NCBI RefSeq assembly: GCF_025836975.1
Contig: NZ_CP107548.1
Span: forward strand, 930,001 to 994,000
Direction: 5' to 3'
Length of the DNA stretch: 64,000 nt
Source: Pollutimonas sp. M17
GTDB lineage: Bacteria > Pseudomonadota > Gammaproteobacteria > Burkholderiales > Burkholderiaceae_B
The translations under genes were made by a program, and so were the position numbers. The notes beneath the pieces were generated by a model. The model was not told the DNA's origin. It searched no databases and saw nothing but the letters and a program-made list of their open reading frames with translations. Shown here in pieces: positions 1 to 8,628 of the stretch. How positions within the stretch are numbered: position 1 is the first letter of the stretch; each line of letters opens with the position of its first letter.

Positions 1-29
1 ACTACCGGAATGTTTACGGAGTTACCCGC

Positions 30-815
30 ATGTTAGAGCTTGCACGCATTCAACCCGAAGCCCCCCTTGGCGCAGCCTTGCCCGATCTCGCCGTCCCCGG
101 CGGGCTGGTCATGGGGCTGGCGCGAACCAATGAAGAGCTAGAGGCCATACAGCGCTTGCGCTACAGCGTTTTCACCGAAGAAATGAATGCCGTGTTCCCG
201 GACGCGGTCGACGGCGTGGACAGCGACCGCTACGATCCATGGTGCGAGCACTTCATGGTCAAGGAAATCAACACGGGCCGGGTGGTGGGCACCTACCGGC
301 TGCTCACGCCCGCCAATGCGAAGAAAGCCGGTGGCTATTATTCCGAATCCGAATTCGATCTGAGCGGCCTGGGCTCCATGCGCGACGAACTGGTCGAGGT
401 AGGGCGCTCGTGCACGCATGCCGACTACCGCAATGGCTCGGTCATCATGCTGCTCTGGTCGGGCATCGCCACGCTCGTGCAGCAATCCGGCTTCCGCTAT
501 GTGCTGGGCTGCGCCAGCGTCAGCTTGCGGGACGATGGCGTGACCGCGGCCGAGGTCTGGCGCGCCGCCAGCAAATCCATGTCCGCCAATCCCGAATTGC
601 CTCGCGCGACCCCGCTGCACCGCTATCCCGTCGAGCGCCTGGGCAGTGAATTGCCGGCGCGCATGCCGGCGCTTATCAAGGGCTACCTGAAACTGGGGGC
701 CACGATTTGCGGCGAACCCGCCTGGGATCCCGACTTCAATACAGCCGACTTCCCCGTTCTGCTGGACATGACGCGCATGGACACGCGTTACCGCCGCCAT
801 TTCGGCATGGAATGA
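30..815 (+). CDS. olsB: Ornithine-acyl-ACP N-acyltransferase (OlsB-like)
   Basis: This 261-residue protein resembles the Acetyltransf_5 branch of GNAT-like acyltransferases, which contains OlsB. OlsB transfers a 3-hydroxyacyl group from ACP to the alpha-amino group of ornithine, the first step of ornithine-lipid synthesis at the inner membrane. Visible family features are the early LRYSVFTEEM segment (residues 44-53), a VGTYRLL acceptor strand (about 86-92), and VEVGRSCTH followed by YRNGSVI (about 122-140). Start is the ATG at 30 with GGAG about 8 bases upstream. It converges on ppx with 7 bases between them. Only 29 bases of its upstream region are inside the window, so its promoter cannot be judged. 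The family is clear; the exact acyl acceptor is inferred. Confidence 0.72.
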   Translation: MLELARIQPEAPLGAALPDLAVPGGLVMGLARTNEELEAIQRLRYSVFTEEMNAVFPDAVDGVDSDRYDPWCEHFMVKEINTGRVVGTYRLLTPANAKKAGGYYSESEFDLSGLGSMRDELVEVGRSCTHADYRNGSVIMLLWSGIATLVQQSGFRYVLGCASVSLRDDGVTAAEVWRAASKSMSANPELPRATPLHRYPVERLGSELPARMPALIKGYLKLGATICGEPAWDPDFNTADFPVLLDMTRMDTRYRRHFGME

Positions 816-822
816 TCCAGCT

Positions 823-2313
823 TCAGGTTTCGGCCACTTCCAGTTCGAACCCGGCCTTGTTCCATTCGCGTTTTTCAGCTTGCAACGAATACTCCGACAA
901 GGGGTGCGATGCCAGCCATTCCCGGTCGACGTTGATTGTCACGCCTTTGCCATTGAGCGTGATCGTCACGGGCAATTGATCCTGGTCCTCCCGGCGGCGG
1001 GAAAGCAGCACGGCCAGGCGCAGGCACAGCAGCGTCAGGCGCCGGCCGCGGGCCGGCTCCAGCGTGGGCAGCTTGCTGATCTTACCGTGATGGCCTAGGG
1101 CAAACAGGGCCAGCAACTGCTGGTCGTCGTTGGAGAAGCCCGGCATGTCGGCATGTTCCAGAATGTAGGCGCTGTGCTTGTGATATTCGGCATGGGCGAT
1201 GCTGATGCCGACTTCGTGCAGGTCGGCGGCCCAGCCCAGGGTGCGCTCCAGTTCCTGTTTTTCAGGGCCGTCGTCCAGGCCCAACTGGTCGAAGAAGGTC
1301 AGGGCCGTGCGCTTGACGCGTTCGGACTGGCGCGTGTCCACATGGTAGCGCTTGATGAACTGGCGCACCGTTTCATTGCGCTTGTCATGCTCCGAGTCCC
1401 GGCCCAGCAGGTCGTACAGCACGCCGACCCGTAATGCGCCTTCTCCGGGCGCCATGGCCTTGATGTTCAGCTCCTGGAAGGCCGCCATCATGATGGCCAG
1501 GCCGCCGGCCAGAACCAGCGAGCGGTCATGCTTCAAGCCCGGCAGCTCGCTCATGATGACCTTGCCGTCCCTTACCAGCTTGGCTTTCAGTTTCTCCATG
1601 CCGTCAAGGGTGATGCCCTTGCTCGACATGCCGCCTTCCTTGAGCACGGCCAACAGGCCTTTGGCGGTTCCCGAGGATCCGTAGGCCTCCTGCCAGCCCG
1701 TCTTGCGGTACTGCTTGGAAATGCCCTCCAGCTCGCGCCTTGCGGCCAGCTGGGCCTGTTGCATGCGCGCTTCGGTAATGTGCCCGTCGGGGAAGAAGCG
1801 TCGTGTATAGCTGACGCAGCCCATATACAGGGAGGACATGTGCAGGGGCTTGAAGCCCTTGCCTATGATGACTTCGGTCGAGCCGCCACCGATGTCTATC
1901 ATCAGCCGGCGATTGGCCGAGGGCGGCAATTCGTTGGTGATGCCCGAGAAGATGAGCCGGGCCTCTTCCTGCCCCGCGATGACCTCGATGGGAAAGCCCA
2001 GGGCCTCTTCCGCCCGCGGCAGGATCCGGTCCACGTTGCGCGCGATGCGGAAGGTGTTGGTCGCCACGGCGCGCACGCAGTTCGGGTGGAAGCCGGCCAG
2101 GCGTTCGCCGAAGCGCTTCAAGACCGTGATGGCGCGTTCGATGGCCTCTTCGTTGATGATCTTGTTCTCATCCAGCCCGGCTGCCAGCCGCACGGACTCC
2201 TTGAGCCGGTCGATGGCGTAGATCTGGGCGATGCCATCCTGTTGCACCACGCGTCCGATGGACAAGCGGAAGCTGTTCGAGCCGAGGTCGACCGCGGCGA
2301 GTAGATGATCCAT
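823..2313 (-). CDS. ppx: Exopolyphosphatase (Ppx/GppA family)
   Basis: A 496-residue Ppx/GppA phosphatase that removes terminal phosphate from polyphosphate (or pppGpp in the GppA branch) in the cytosol. The ASKHA-fold signature AVDLGSNSFRL lies at residues 7-17, the second phosphate-binding loop MIDIGGGSTEVI at about 137-148, and an SSGTAKG loop at about 213-219. A C-terminal HD-like helical domain includes LHEVGISIAH and GHHGK. Length fits Ppx. It is divergent from ppk1 across about 190 bases, so synthesis and breakdown of polyP share one control region. The choice of ppx over gppA rests on this neighbour. Confidence 0.9.
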   Translation of the reverse strand: MDHLLAAVDLGSNSFRLSIGRVVQQDGIAQIYAIDRLKESVRLAAGLDENKIINEEAIERAITVLKRFGERLAGFHPNCVRAVATNTFRIARNVDRILPRAEEALGFPIEVIAGQEEARLIFSGITNELPPSANRRLMIDIGGGSTEVIIGKGFKPLHMSSLYMGCVSYTRRFFPDGHITEARMQQAQLAARRELEGISKQYRKTGWQEAYGSSGTAKGLLAVLKEGGMSSKGITLDGMEKLKAKLVRDGKVIMSELPGLKHDRSLVLAGGLAIMMAAFQELNIKAMAPGEGALRVGVLYDLLGRDSEHDKRNETVRQFIKRYHVDTRQSERVKRTALTFFDQLGLDDGPEKQELERTLGWAADLHEVGISIAHAEYHKHSAYILEHADMPGFSNDDQQLLALFALGHHGKISKLPTLEPARGRRLTLLCLRLAVLLSRRREDQDQLPVTITLNGKGVTINVDREWLASHPLSEYSLQAEKREWNKAGFELEVAET

Positions 2314-2342
2314 GATGCGTCAATTCGGGTGAGTACGGGGCG

Positions 2343-2348
2343 ATTATA
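2343..2348 (-). promoter_or_regulatory. -10 hexamer of the ppx promoter
   Basis: Read on the minus strand this is a perfect TATAAT, 29 bases before the ppx start codon. No convincing -35 hexamer is present at 16-18 bases, so the promoter may need an activator or be weak. Confidence 0.4.
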
Positions 2349-2445
2349 GAGTCCGTGCCGATAACCAACGCTCAATTCCGCAAGTCTGGTGGAAAGAAGC
2401 CGCCTTTTGATAGTATGGGAGGTCAGGCGCGGCCATTTTTTCAGG

Positions 2446-2463
2446 CTGTCACATAGCCGTCAC
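2446..2463 (+). promoter_or_regulatory. PhoB box upstream of ppk1
   Basis: CTGTCACATAGCCGTCAC is a tandem pair of 7-base half sites (CTGTCAC, CCGTCAC) separated by 4 bases, the arrangement bound by PhoB (consensus CTGTCATAWAWCTGTCAY). It lies 44 bases before the ppk1 start, where it could replace a -35 element. This predicts induction of polyP kinase under phosphate limitation. Confidence 0.75.
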
Positions 2464-2507
2464 AATAATGAAGTAAAACGTTCGACTATTCTGTTTCCGG
2501 CTCATTT

Positions 2508-4580
2508 ATGCTTCCGTCATCGTCCGATCCCTCATTGCTGAATCGTGAATTGTCCTTGCTCAAATTCAATGAGCGGGTCCTGGCCATGGCCGAGAATCGA
2601 AGCACGCCCTTGCTGGAGCGCCTGCGCTACCTGTGCATCGTCAGCTCCAACCTGGACGAGTTTTTTGAAATCCGCATTTCTAGCCTCAAGGAGCAATTGC
2701 GCCAGACCCCCGGGCTGGTCGGCGTCGACGGCTATTCCCCCGGCGAGGCGTTCGAGCGCGTGCAGCGCGCCGCCCATGAACTGGTCGACAAGCAGAACAG
2801 CCTGCTGACCAACCAGGTCCTGCCCAAGCTCAAGGCCGAGGGCATCGCCCTGCTGGAGCCCTCGTGCTGGAGCGAAGAGCTGCACGCCTGGGCGCATGCC
2901 GGCTTTCATCGCGAAGTCATGCCCATGCTGACCCCCATAGGGCTGGATCCGGCGCATCCCTTTCCGCGCGTCTACAACAAAAGCCTCAACTTCATCGTGG
3001 CCCTGTCCGGGCAGGACGCCTTCGGGCGCAGCGCCTCGATCGCCATCGTGCAGGCGCCGCGCGCGCTGCCGCGCCTGATCAAGGTGCCGCCCGAGATTTC
3101 CGGCATCCCTCACGGCTACATACTGCTTACCGCCCTGATCAGCGCCTTTGTCGGCGAGCTTTTCCCGGGCCTGGATGCCAAGGGGGTCTATCAGTGGCGG
3201 GTCACCCGCAACAGCGACCTGTTCGTGGACGAGGAAGAAATCACCAATCTTCGGCAAGCGCTGCAGGGCGAGCTTTCTCAGCGCAATTTCGGCGCGGCCG
3301 TCCGGCTCGAAATCGACCAGTACATGCCGGCCGACCTCGAAGCTTTCCTGCAGCAGGAGTTCCTGTTGCAGCCGCAGGACACCTACCGGGTCAGCGGCCC
3401 GGTGAATCTGTCGCGCCTGATGCAGCTGTGCAATGTGGTCGATCGCCCCGAACTGCTGTTTCCGGATCACCGTCCCAAGATGCCGTCGCCCTTCGATACG
3501 GTCTCGGACAACCCCGAAGAGCTATTCGCCGCGATCGCCGAGAAAGACCGCCTGCTGCACCATCCCTACCAGTCCTTCCAGCCGGTGCTCAATTTCCTGA
3601 CGGCGGCGGCCATGGATCCGTCGGTGGTGGCCATCAAGCAGACCATCTACCGCACCGGCGAAGATTCCGAGCTCATGCGCCTGCTGCTCGCCGCCGCCAA
3701 GGCGGGCAAGGAAGTCACCGTGGTGGTCGAATTGATGGCGCGTTTCGACGAACAGACCAACATCAATTGGGCCGCCAAGCTGGAAGAAGTGGGCGCGCAC
3801 GTAAGCTACGGCGTCGTCGGCCACAAGACACACGCGAAAATGGCGCTGGTGCTGCGCCGCGAAAAGGGCGGCATCCGCCGCTACGGACACCTGGGCACCG
3901 GCAACTACCATCCGCGCACCGCCAGGCTTTATACCGACTTCGGCCTGTTGACGGCCGACCAGAAGCTGTGCGAGGACATGGACAAGGTCTTTTCGCTGCT
4001 GACCGGGCTGGGCGCCCGCCGTCCCCTGAAGCTGCTGCTGCAATCGCCTTTCACGCTGCATGAGACCATGGTGGCCCTGATCAAGAACGAAGTCGTGCAT
4101 GCCAGGGCGGGCAAGAGGGCGCGCATCATGGCCAAGATGAATTCCCTGCTGGAACCCATCATCATCGACGCCCTGTACAAGGCCAGCCAGGCGGGGGTCA
4201 AGATAGACCTGATCGTGCGGGGCGCCTGCGCCTTGCGCGCCGGCGTGCCGGGGCTGTCGGAAAATATCCGGGTCCGATCCGTGATCGGCCGCTTCCTGGA
4301 GCACTCCCGGGTGTTCTATTTCTACAATGACGGGGCGGAAAATGTGTATTTGTCGTCCGCCGACTGGATGGACCGCAATTTCTTCCGCCGTGTCGAGATC
4401 AGCTTCCCCGTGCTCGACAAGGCCCTGAAGAAGCGGGTCATCAACGAGGCCTTTACCTATGCCTTGCGCGACAACCAACTGGCCTGGCGCGCCTTGCCCA
4501 ATGGCGACTACAGCAAGATAAAGAGCCGGGGCAAGGCATTCAACTTGCACGAATACCTGGTGCAGCAGCTGGGCTCATGA
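2508..4580 (+). CDS. ppk1: Polyphosphate kinase 1
   Basis: A 690-residue PPK1, which reversibly polymerises the gamma phosphate of ATP into polyphosphate. The four-domain layout can be followed: an N-terminal helical domain starting NRELSLLKFNERVL (residues 12-25) and SSNLDEFFEIR; a head domain; and two PLD-like catalytic domains. The second part holds KQTIYRTGEDS, the HKTHAKMALV histidine motif (about residue 440) and GHLGTGNYHP. The C-terminal PLD domain has VRGACALRAGVPGLSENI and the HSRVFYF histidine motif. Both catalytic histidines are therefore kept. No strong Shine-Dalgarno is visible. The gene is preceded by a PhoB box and followed after about 100 bases by pstS. Confidence 0.96.
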   Translation: MLPSSSDPSLLNRELSLLKFNERVLAMAENRSTPLLERLRYLCIVSSNLDEFFEIRISSLKEQLRQTPGLVGVDGYSPGEAFERVQRAAHELVDKQNSLLTNQVLPKLKAEGIALLEPSCWSEELHAWAHAGFHREVMPMLTPIGLDPAHPFPRVYNKSLNFIVALSGQDAFGRSASIAIVQAPRALPRLIKVPPEISGIPHGYILLTALISAFVGELFPGLDAKGVYQWRVTRNSDLFVDEEEITNLRQALQGELSQRNFGAAVRLEIDQYMPADLEAFLQQEFLLQPQDTYRVSGPVNLSRLMQLCNVVDRPELLFPDHRPKMPSPFDTVSDNPEELFAAIAEKDRLLHHPYQSFQPVLNFLTAAAMDPSVVAIKQTIYRTGEDSELMRLLLAAAKAGKEVTVVVELMARFDEQTNINWAAKLEEVGAHVSYGVVGHKTHAKMALVLRREKGGIRRYGHLGTGNYHPRTARLYTDFGLLTADQKLCEDMDKVFSLLTGLGARRPLKLLLQSPFTLHETMVALIKNEVVHARAGKRARIMAKMNSLLEPIIIDALYKASQAGVKIDLIVRGACALRAGVPGLSENIRVRSVIGRFLEHSRVFYFYNDGAENVYLSSADWMDRNFFRRVEISFPVLDKALKKRVINEAFTYALRDNQLAWRALPNGDYSKIKSRGKAFNLHEYLVQQLGS

Positions 4581-4592
4581 AAATGACGGCCG

Positions 4593-4626
4593 CTGTCACG
4601 AACATGTCATATTTCGTACTTACTAT
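4593..4626 (+). promoter_or_regulatory. PhoB box and -10 of the pstS promoter
   Basis: CTGTCACGAACATGTCAT (4593-4610) has two half sites 11 bases apart, as in PhoB boxes. Ten bases later TACTAT (4621-4626) fits a -10 hexamer, the usual geometry of a PhoB-activated class II promoter in which the box covers the -35 region. It begins 12 bases after the ppk1 stop codon. Confidence 0.8.
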
Positions 4627-4681
4627 AGCGGTTGTGCAGGGTTGACCTGTCTTAACCAGTCTCAGTCAAGAGGATTCCTCT

Positions 4682-5725
4682 ATGTTCAAACGCGTTCTAT
4701 TACAGATTTCGGTCGGTATCGCTTTCGGCGCCGCCTCCTTGGCCGCCCATGCCGCCGACATCACCGGCGCAGGCGCTTCCTTCCCCTATCCCATCTACGC
4801 CAAATGGGCCGCCCAATACCAGAAGGAAACCGGCAACCGGGTGAACTACCAGTCCATCGGTTCGGGCGGTGGCCAGCAGCAGATCATTGCCAAGACGGTC
4901 GATTTCGGCGCATCCGACGACCCGATGAAGGGCGATGCGCTGGAAAAGAACGGCTTGTTCCAGTTCCCGGCCATCGTCGGCGGAACCGTGCCTGTCGTGA
5001 ATGTCGAAGGCATCGAGCCGGGCAAGCTGAAGCTGTCGGGTGAAGTCATTGCCGACATCTTCATGGCCAAGATCAAGAAGTGGGACGATGCCGCCATCAA
5101 GGCGCTGAACCCCGACCTGAAGCTGCCCAGCACATCGATCATCGTGGTGCATCGTTCCGACGGCTCGGGCACGACCTTCGGCTGGACCAACTACCTGTCC
5201 AAGGTATCGCCCGCCTGGAAAGAGCAGGTCGGCGAGGGCAAGGCGGTCAAATGGCCCACCGGCCAGGGCGGTAAAGGAAACGAGGGCGTGGCCGCCTACG
5301 TTCGCCAGTTGAAGAACTCCATCGGCTACGTCGAATATGCCTATGCCAAGCAAAACGGCCTGGCATGGACCCAGCTGAAGAACAAGGACGGCAAGTTCGT
5401 ACAGCCGACCCAAGCCGCGTTTGCCGCCGCAGCCGCCAACGCCGACTGGAAGAGCGCGCCCGGCATGGGCGTGGTGCTGACCGACGAGCCGGGCGCCGAA
5501 TCGTGGCCCGTCACCTCCGCCAGCTTCATCCTGGTGCATAAGAAGCAGGACAAGCCTGAAAACGGCAAGGAAGTGCTGGCCTTCTTCGACTGGGCCTTCA
5601 AGAAGGGCGGCAAGCTGGCCGAAGAGCTGGACTACGTTCCGATGCCCGGCAGCGTGACCCAGCAGATCGCCGACGCCTGGAAGGCCGAGATCAAGGGCGC
5701 CGATGGTTCCGCAGTCTGGAAATAA
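4682..5725 (+). CDS. pstS: Phosphate ABC transporter, periplasmic phosphate-binding protein
   Basis: A 347-residue PstS, the periplasmic receptor that hands orthophosphate to PstCA. A cleavable signal peptide ends at AHAA (about residue 24). The mature protein starts DITGAGASFPYPIY, the PstS hallmark, followed by the phosphate-ligand segments SIGSGGGQQQ, DFGASDDPM and RSDGSGTTFGW. Start ATG follows an AGAGGA ribosome site. It is first in pstSCAB, behind a PhoB box, and separated from pstC by a hairpin that would favour higher PstS output. Confidence 0.97.
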   Translation: MFKRVLLQISVGIAFGAASLAAHAADITGAGASFPYPIYAKWAAQYQKETGNRVNYQSIGSGGGQQQIIAKTVDFGASDDPMKGDALEKNGLFQFPAIVGGTVPVVNVEGIEPGKLKLSGEVIADIFMAKIKKWDDAAIKALNPDLKLPSTSIIVVHRSDGSGTTFGWTNYLSKVSPAWKEQVGEGKAVKWPTGQGGKGNEGVAAYVRQLKNSIGYVEYAYAKQNGLAWTQLKNKDGKFVQPTQAAFAAAAANADWKSAPGMGVVLTDEPGAESWPVTSASFILVHKKQDKPENGKEVLAFFDWAFKKGGKLAEELDYVPMPGSVTQQIADAWKAEIKGADGSAVWK

Positions 5726-5730
5726 GGGGT

Positions 5731-5754
5731 AAAAAGGGGGGCAAGCCCCTTTTT
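5731..5754 (+). terminator. Attenuator-type terminator between pstS and pstC
   Basis: AAAAAGGGG (5731-5739) pairs with CCCCTTTTT (5746-5754) around a 6-base loop, giving a hairpin with a built-in T run 5 bases after the pstS stop. Such partial terminators let most transcripts stop after the binding-protein gene. Confidence 0.7.
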
Positions 5755-5888
5755 CACCGGACAAAGGCGGTGCTGTTCCGATGGCACCGTCTTTGTTGTG
5801 TAAAAATTACGGTTTGTTCCCCGCCCGCCGTTTGTTCCAGTGTCCTTGAGCCTATGTCATCAATCCCGCGAATTGTCAGAAAATCCAC

Positions 5889-6827
5889 ATGAAGAATAAC
5901 CAGAACGCGCTCATGGACTCTCTGTTCAAGAACCTGACCCGCACGTTTGCCTTCCTCGTTTTCATTCTGCTGGGCGCCATCATGGTATCCCTGCTGTATG
6001 GCAGCCGGGAATCCATTGCCGCCCACGGCATTGCCTTCCTCTGGACCAACAACTGGGATCCGGTCCAGAACATCTACGGCGCCCTGGTGCCCATCGCGGG
6101 CACATTGCTCACGTCGGCCATCGCGCTGCTCATCGCGGTGCCGGTGTCCTTCGGCATCGCCATGTTCCTGACCGAGCTGTCCCCGGTGTGGCTGCGCCGG
6201 CCGCTGGGCACGGCCATCGAAATGCTGGCCGCCATCCCATCCATCATCTACGGCATGTGGGGGCTGTTCGTTTTCGTCCCCCTGTTCCAGCAGTATGTGC
6301 AGCCCCATATCATCGACCTGTTCGAAGGCGTGCCCGTGCTGGGCGACATCTTCGCCGGGCCTCCCTTCGGCATCGGCGTTTTCACGGCGGGCCTGATACT
6401 GTCCATCATGGTGATTCCCTTCATCACGGCCGTCATGCGCGACGTCTTCGAGCTGGTGCCGCCCCTGCTGAAGGAATCGGCCTACGGCCTTGGCAGCACG
6501 ACCTGGGAGGTCGTCTGGAAGGTGGTATTGCCCTACACCAAAAGCGGCGTGATCGGCGGCATCATGCTGGGGCTGGGACGCGCGCTGGGCGAGACCATGG
6601 CGGTCACTTTCGTCATCGGCAACGCCTTCAACCTGCCGTCCTCGATTTTCTCGCCCTCCAATTCCATCGCCTCGGCGCTGGCCAACGAATTCAACGAAGC
6701 CGGGGGCATGCAGAAGTCCGCACTGCTGGAACTGGGCCTGATCCTGTTCCTGATCACCACCATCGTGCTGGCATTTTCCAAGCTCCTGCTGCTTCGCCTT
6801 GCCAAGGGCGAGGGCACTTCGCACTAA
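5889..6827 (+). CDS. pstC: Phosphate ABC transporter permease PstC
   Basis: A 312-residue inner-membrane permease with six hydrophobic segments, the first at about residues 18-40. The ABC-permease coupling region is visible at about 190-245, including [20 protein letters not shown] and [15 protein letters not shown]. It forms the translocation channel with PstA and is energised by PstB. The start ATG lies 163 bases after pstS, beyond the attenuator hairpin; pstA starts 12 bases after its stop. Confidence 0.95.
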   Translation: MKNNQNALMDSLFKNLTRTFAFLVFILLGAIMVSLLYGSRESIAAHGIAFLWTNNWDPVQNIYGALVPIAGTLLTSAIALLIAVPVSFGIAMFLTELSPVWLRRPLGTAIEMLAAIPSIIYGMWGLFVFVPLFQQYVQPHIIDLFEGVPVLGDIFAGPPFGIGVFTAGLILSIMVIPFITAVMRDVFELVPPLLKESAYGLGSTTWEVVWKVVLPYTKSGVIGGIMLGLGRALGETMAVTFVIGNAFNLPSSIFSPSNSIASALANEFNEAGGMQKSALLELGLILFLITTIVLAFSKLLLLRLAKGEGTSH

Positions 6828-6839
6828 GCCGGACAAGAC

Positions 6840-7700
6840 ATGTTTACTTCCGAATCCATCGTTAACACCTCGAACCCGGTCTATCGCCGGCGCCAGCGGT
6901 TCAACAAGCTCATGCTCACGCTGTCCAGCGCCACGGTCGTGTTCGGTCTTTTCTGGCTGTGCTGGATCATCCTGACGCTGCTGACCAAGGGCGGCTCGGC
7001 CTTGTCCCTGACCCTGCTGACGGAAAGCACCCCGCCTCCCGGGGCCGACGGCGGCCTGCTCAATGCCATCATGGGCAGCATCATGATGGCTGCCGTGGCA
7101 ACCCTCGTCGGCACGCCCATAGGGGTGCTGGCGGGCACCTATCTGGCCGAGTACGGCCAGCGCGGCTGGCTGGCGCCGGCCACCCGCTTCCTGAACGACG
7201 TGCTGTTGTCCGCGCCGTCCATCATCATCGGCCTGTTCATCTATGCGGTATACGTCGCGCAGGTGGGCCATTACTCGGGCTGGGCCGGCGCCCTGGCGCT
7301 GGCCATACTGGTGATCCCCGTGGTGGTGCGCTCCACCGACAACATGCTGATGCTGGTGCCCAACAGCCTGCGGGAAGCCGCTGCCGCCCTGGGCTGCCCC
7401 CAATGGCGCATCGTCATGTACATCTGTTACAGGGCGGCGCGTTCTGGCATTGTCACAGGCGTTCTGCTGGCGGTCGCCCGCATTTCCGGCGAGACGGCTC
7501 CCTTGTTGTTCACCGCCCTGAACAACCAATTCATGTCCATGAATATGAATGCGCCCATCGCCAACCTGCCCGTGGTCATCTTCCAGTATGCCGCCAGCCC
7601 CTACGAGGACTGGAACCGCCTTGCCTGGGCAGGCGCCGTACTGATCACCTTGCTGGTGCTGGGCATCAATATTGCCGCCCGCAGCCTTTTCCGTAAATAA
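6840..7700 (+). CDS. pstA: Phosphate ABC transporter permease PstA
   Basis: A 286-residue partner permease. After a cytoplasmic N-terminus (about 25 residues rich in R/K) there are six membrane segments. The coupling loop [17 protein letters not shown] and the downstream [12 protein letters not shown] segment (about residues 180-230) are typical of PstA. It heterodimerises with PstC for phosphate import. The gap to pstB is 38 bases and includes a GGAAACG sequence just before the pstB start. Confidence 0.95.
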   Translation: MFTSESIVNTSNPVYRRRQRFNKLMLTLSSATVVFGLFWLCWIILTLLTKGGSALSLTLLTESTPPPGADGGLLNAIMGSIMMAAVATLVGTPIGVLAGTYLAEYGQRGWLAPATRFLNDVLLSAPSIIIGLFIYAVYVAQVGHYSGWAGALALAILVIPVVVRSTDNMLMLVPNSLREAAAALGCPQWRIVMYICYRAARSGIVTGVLLAVARISGETAPLLFTALNNQFMSMNMNAPIANLPVVIFQYAASPYEDWNRLAWAGAVLITLLVLGINIAARSLFRK

Positions 7701-7738
7701 AACGTGGCGAGGGGCTGCGCCCCCGCCGGGAAACGATT

Positions 7739-8515
7739 ATGCAAACCACCACCTCCGCCGAACGCACCAAACTGGAAGTCAAGAACCTGAACTTCTACTA
7801 CGGCAAGTACCAGGCCATCAAGGACGTGAACCTGTCCATCAAGGAAAACAAGGTAACCGCCTTCATCGGCCCCTCCGGTTGCGGCAAATCGACGCTGCTG
7901 CGCACCTTCAACCGCATGTACGAGCTCTACCCGGGCCAGCGCGCCGAGGGCGAAATCAACCTGGACGGCGAGAACCTGCTGACGTCCAAGATGGATATAT
8001 CGCTGATACGGGCCAAGGTCGGCATGGTGTTCCAGAAGCCGACGCCGTTTCCCATGAGCATCTACGACAACATCGCCTTCGGCGTGCGCCTGTTCGAGAA
8101 GCTCAGCAAGGGCGAGATGGACGAGCGCGTTGAGTGGGCGCTGTCCAAGGCGGCTCTGTGGAACGAAGTCAAGGACAAGCTCAACCAAAGCGGCAACGGC
8201 TTGTCGGGCGGGCAGCAGCAGCGCCTTTGCATCGCGCGCGGCGTGGCCATCAAGCCCGAGGTTCTGCTGCTGGACGAGCCCTGCTCGGCCCTCGATCCGA
8301 TTTCAACCGCCAAGATCGAAGAGCTGATCGCCGAACTCAAGTCCGACTACACCGTGGTCATCGTGACCCACAACATGCAGCAGGCGGCCCGCTGCTCCGA
8401 CTACACCGCCTACATGTATCTGGGCGAACTCATGGAATACGGCGAGACCGACCAGATCTTCGTCAAGCCCGCCCGCAAGGAAACGGAAGACTACATCACG
8501 GGCCGCTTCGGCTGA
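7739..8515 (+). CDS. pstB: Phosphate ABC transporter ATPase
   Basis: A 258-residue ABC ATPase that powers phosphate uptake through PstCA. Walker A is GPSGCGKST (about residues 43-51), the Q-loop is [10 protein letters not shown], the signature LSGGQQQRL (about 154-162), Walker B VLLLDEP, the D-loop SALDP and the H-loop histidine VTHN. These and the size match PstB. Unusually, no phoU follows: the next gene is an unrelated subtilisin-like protease on the same strand after 113 bases. Confidence 0.96.
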   Translation: MQTTTSAERTKLEVKNLNFYYGKYQAIKDVNLSIKENKVTAFIGPSGCGKSTLLRTFNRMYELYPGQRAEGEINLDGENLLTSKMDISLIRAKVGMVFQKPTPFPMSIYDNIAFGVRLFEKLSKGEMDERVEWALSKAALWNEVKDKLNQSGNGLSGGQQQRLCIARGVAIKPEVLLLDEPCSALDPISTAKIEELIAELKSDYTVVIVTHNMQQAARCSDYTAYMYLGELMEYGETDQIFVKPARKETEDYITGRFG

Positions 8516-8628
8516 TTGAAACCGGCTGTAGCAGTTTCGGCTTGACGGCCGGCAGCGGGGCTTGCATGCTATCCGCTACGGGGCAAGGCGTAGGCATCGC
8601 GGCGCCCCTGTTCCGATAGGAGGATGCC

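Noticed and set aside
5754-7529. 591-codon open frame on the minus strand
   Set aside because: Antisense to pstC and pstA; the translation is a repetitive Gln/His/Asp/Gly-rich shadow with no motif.
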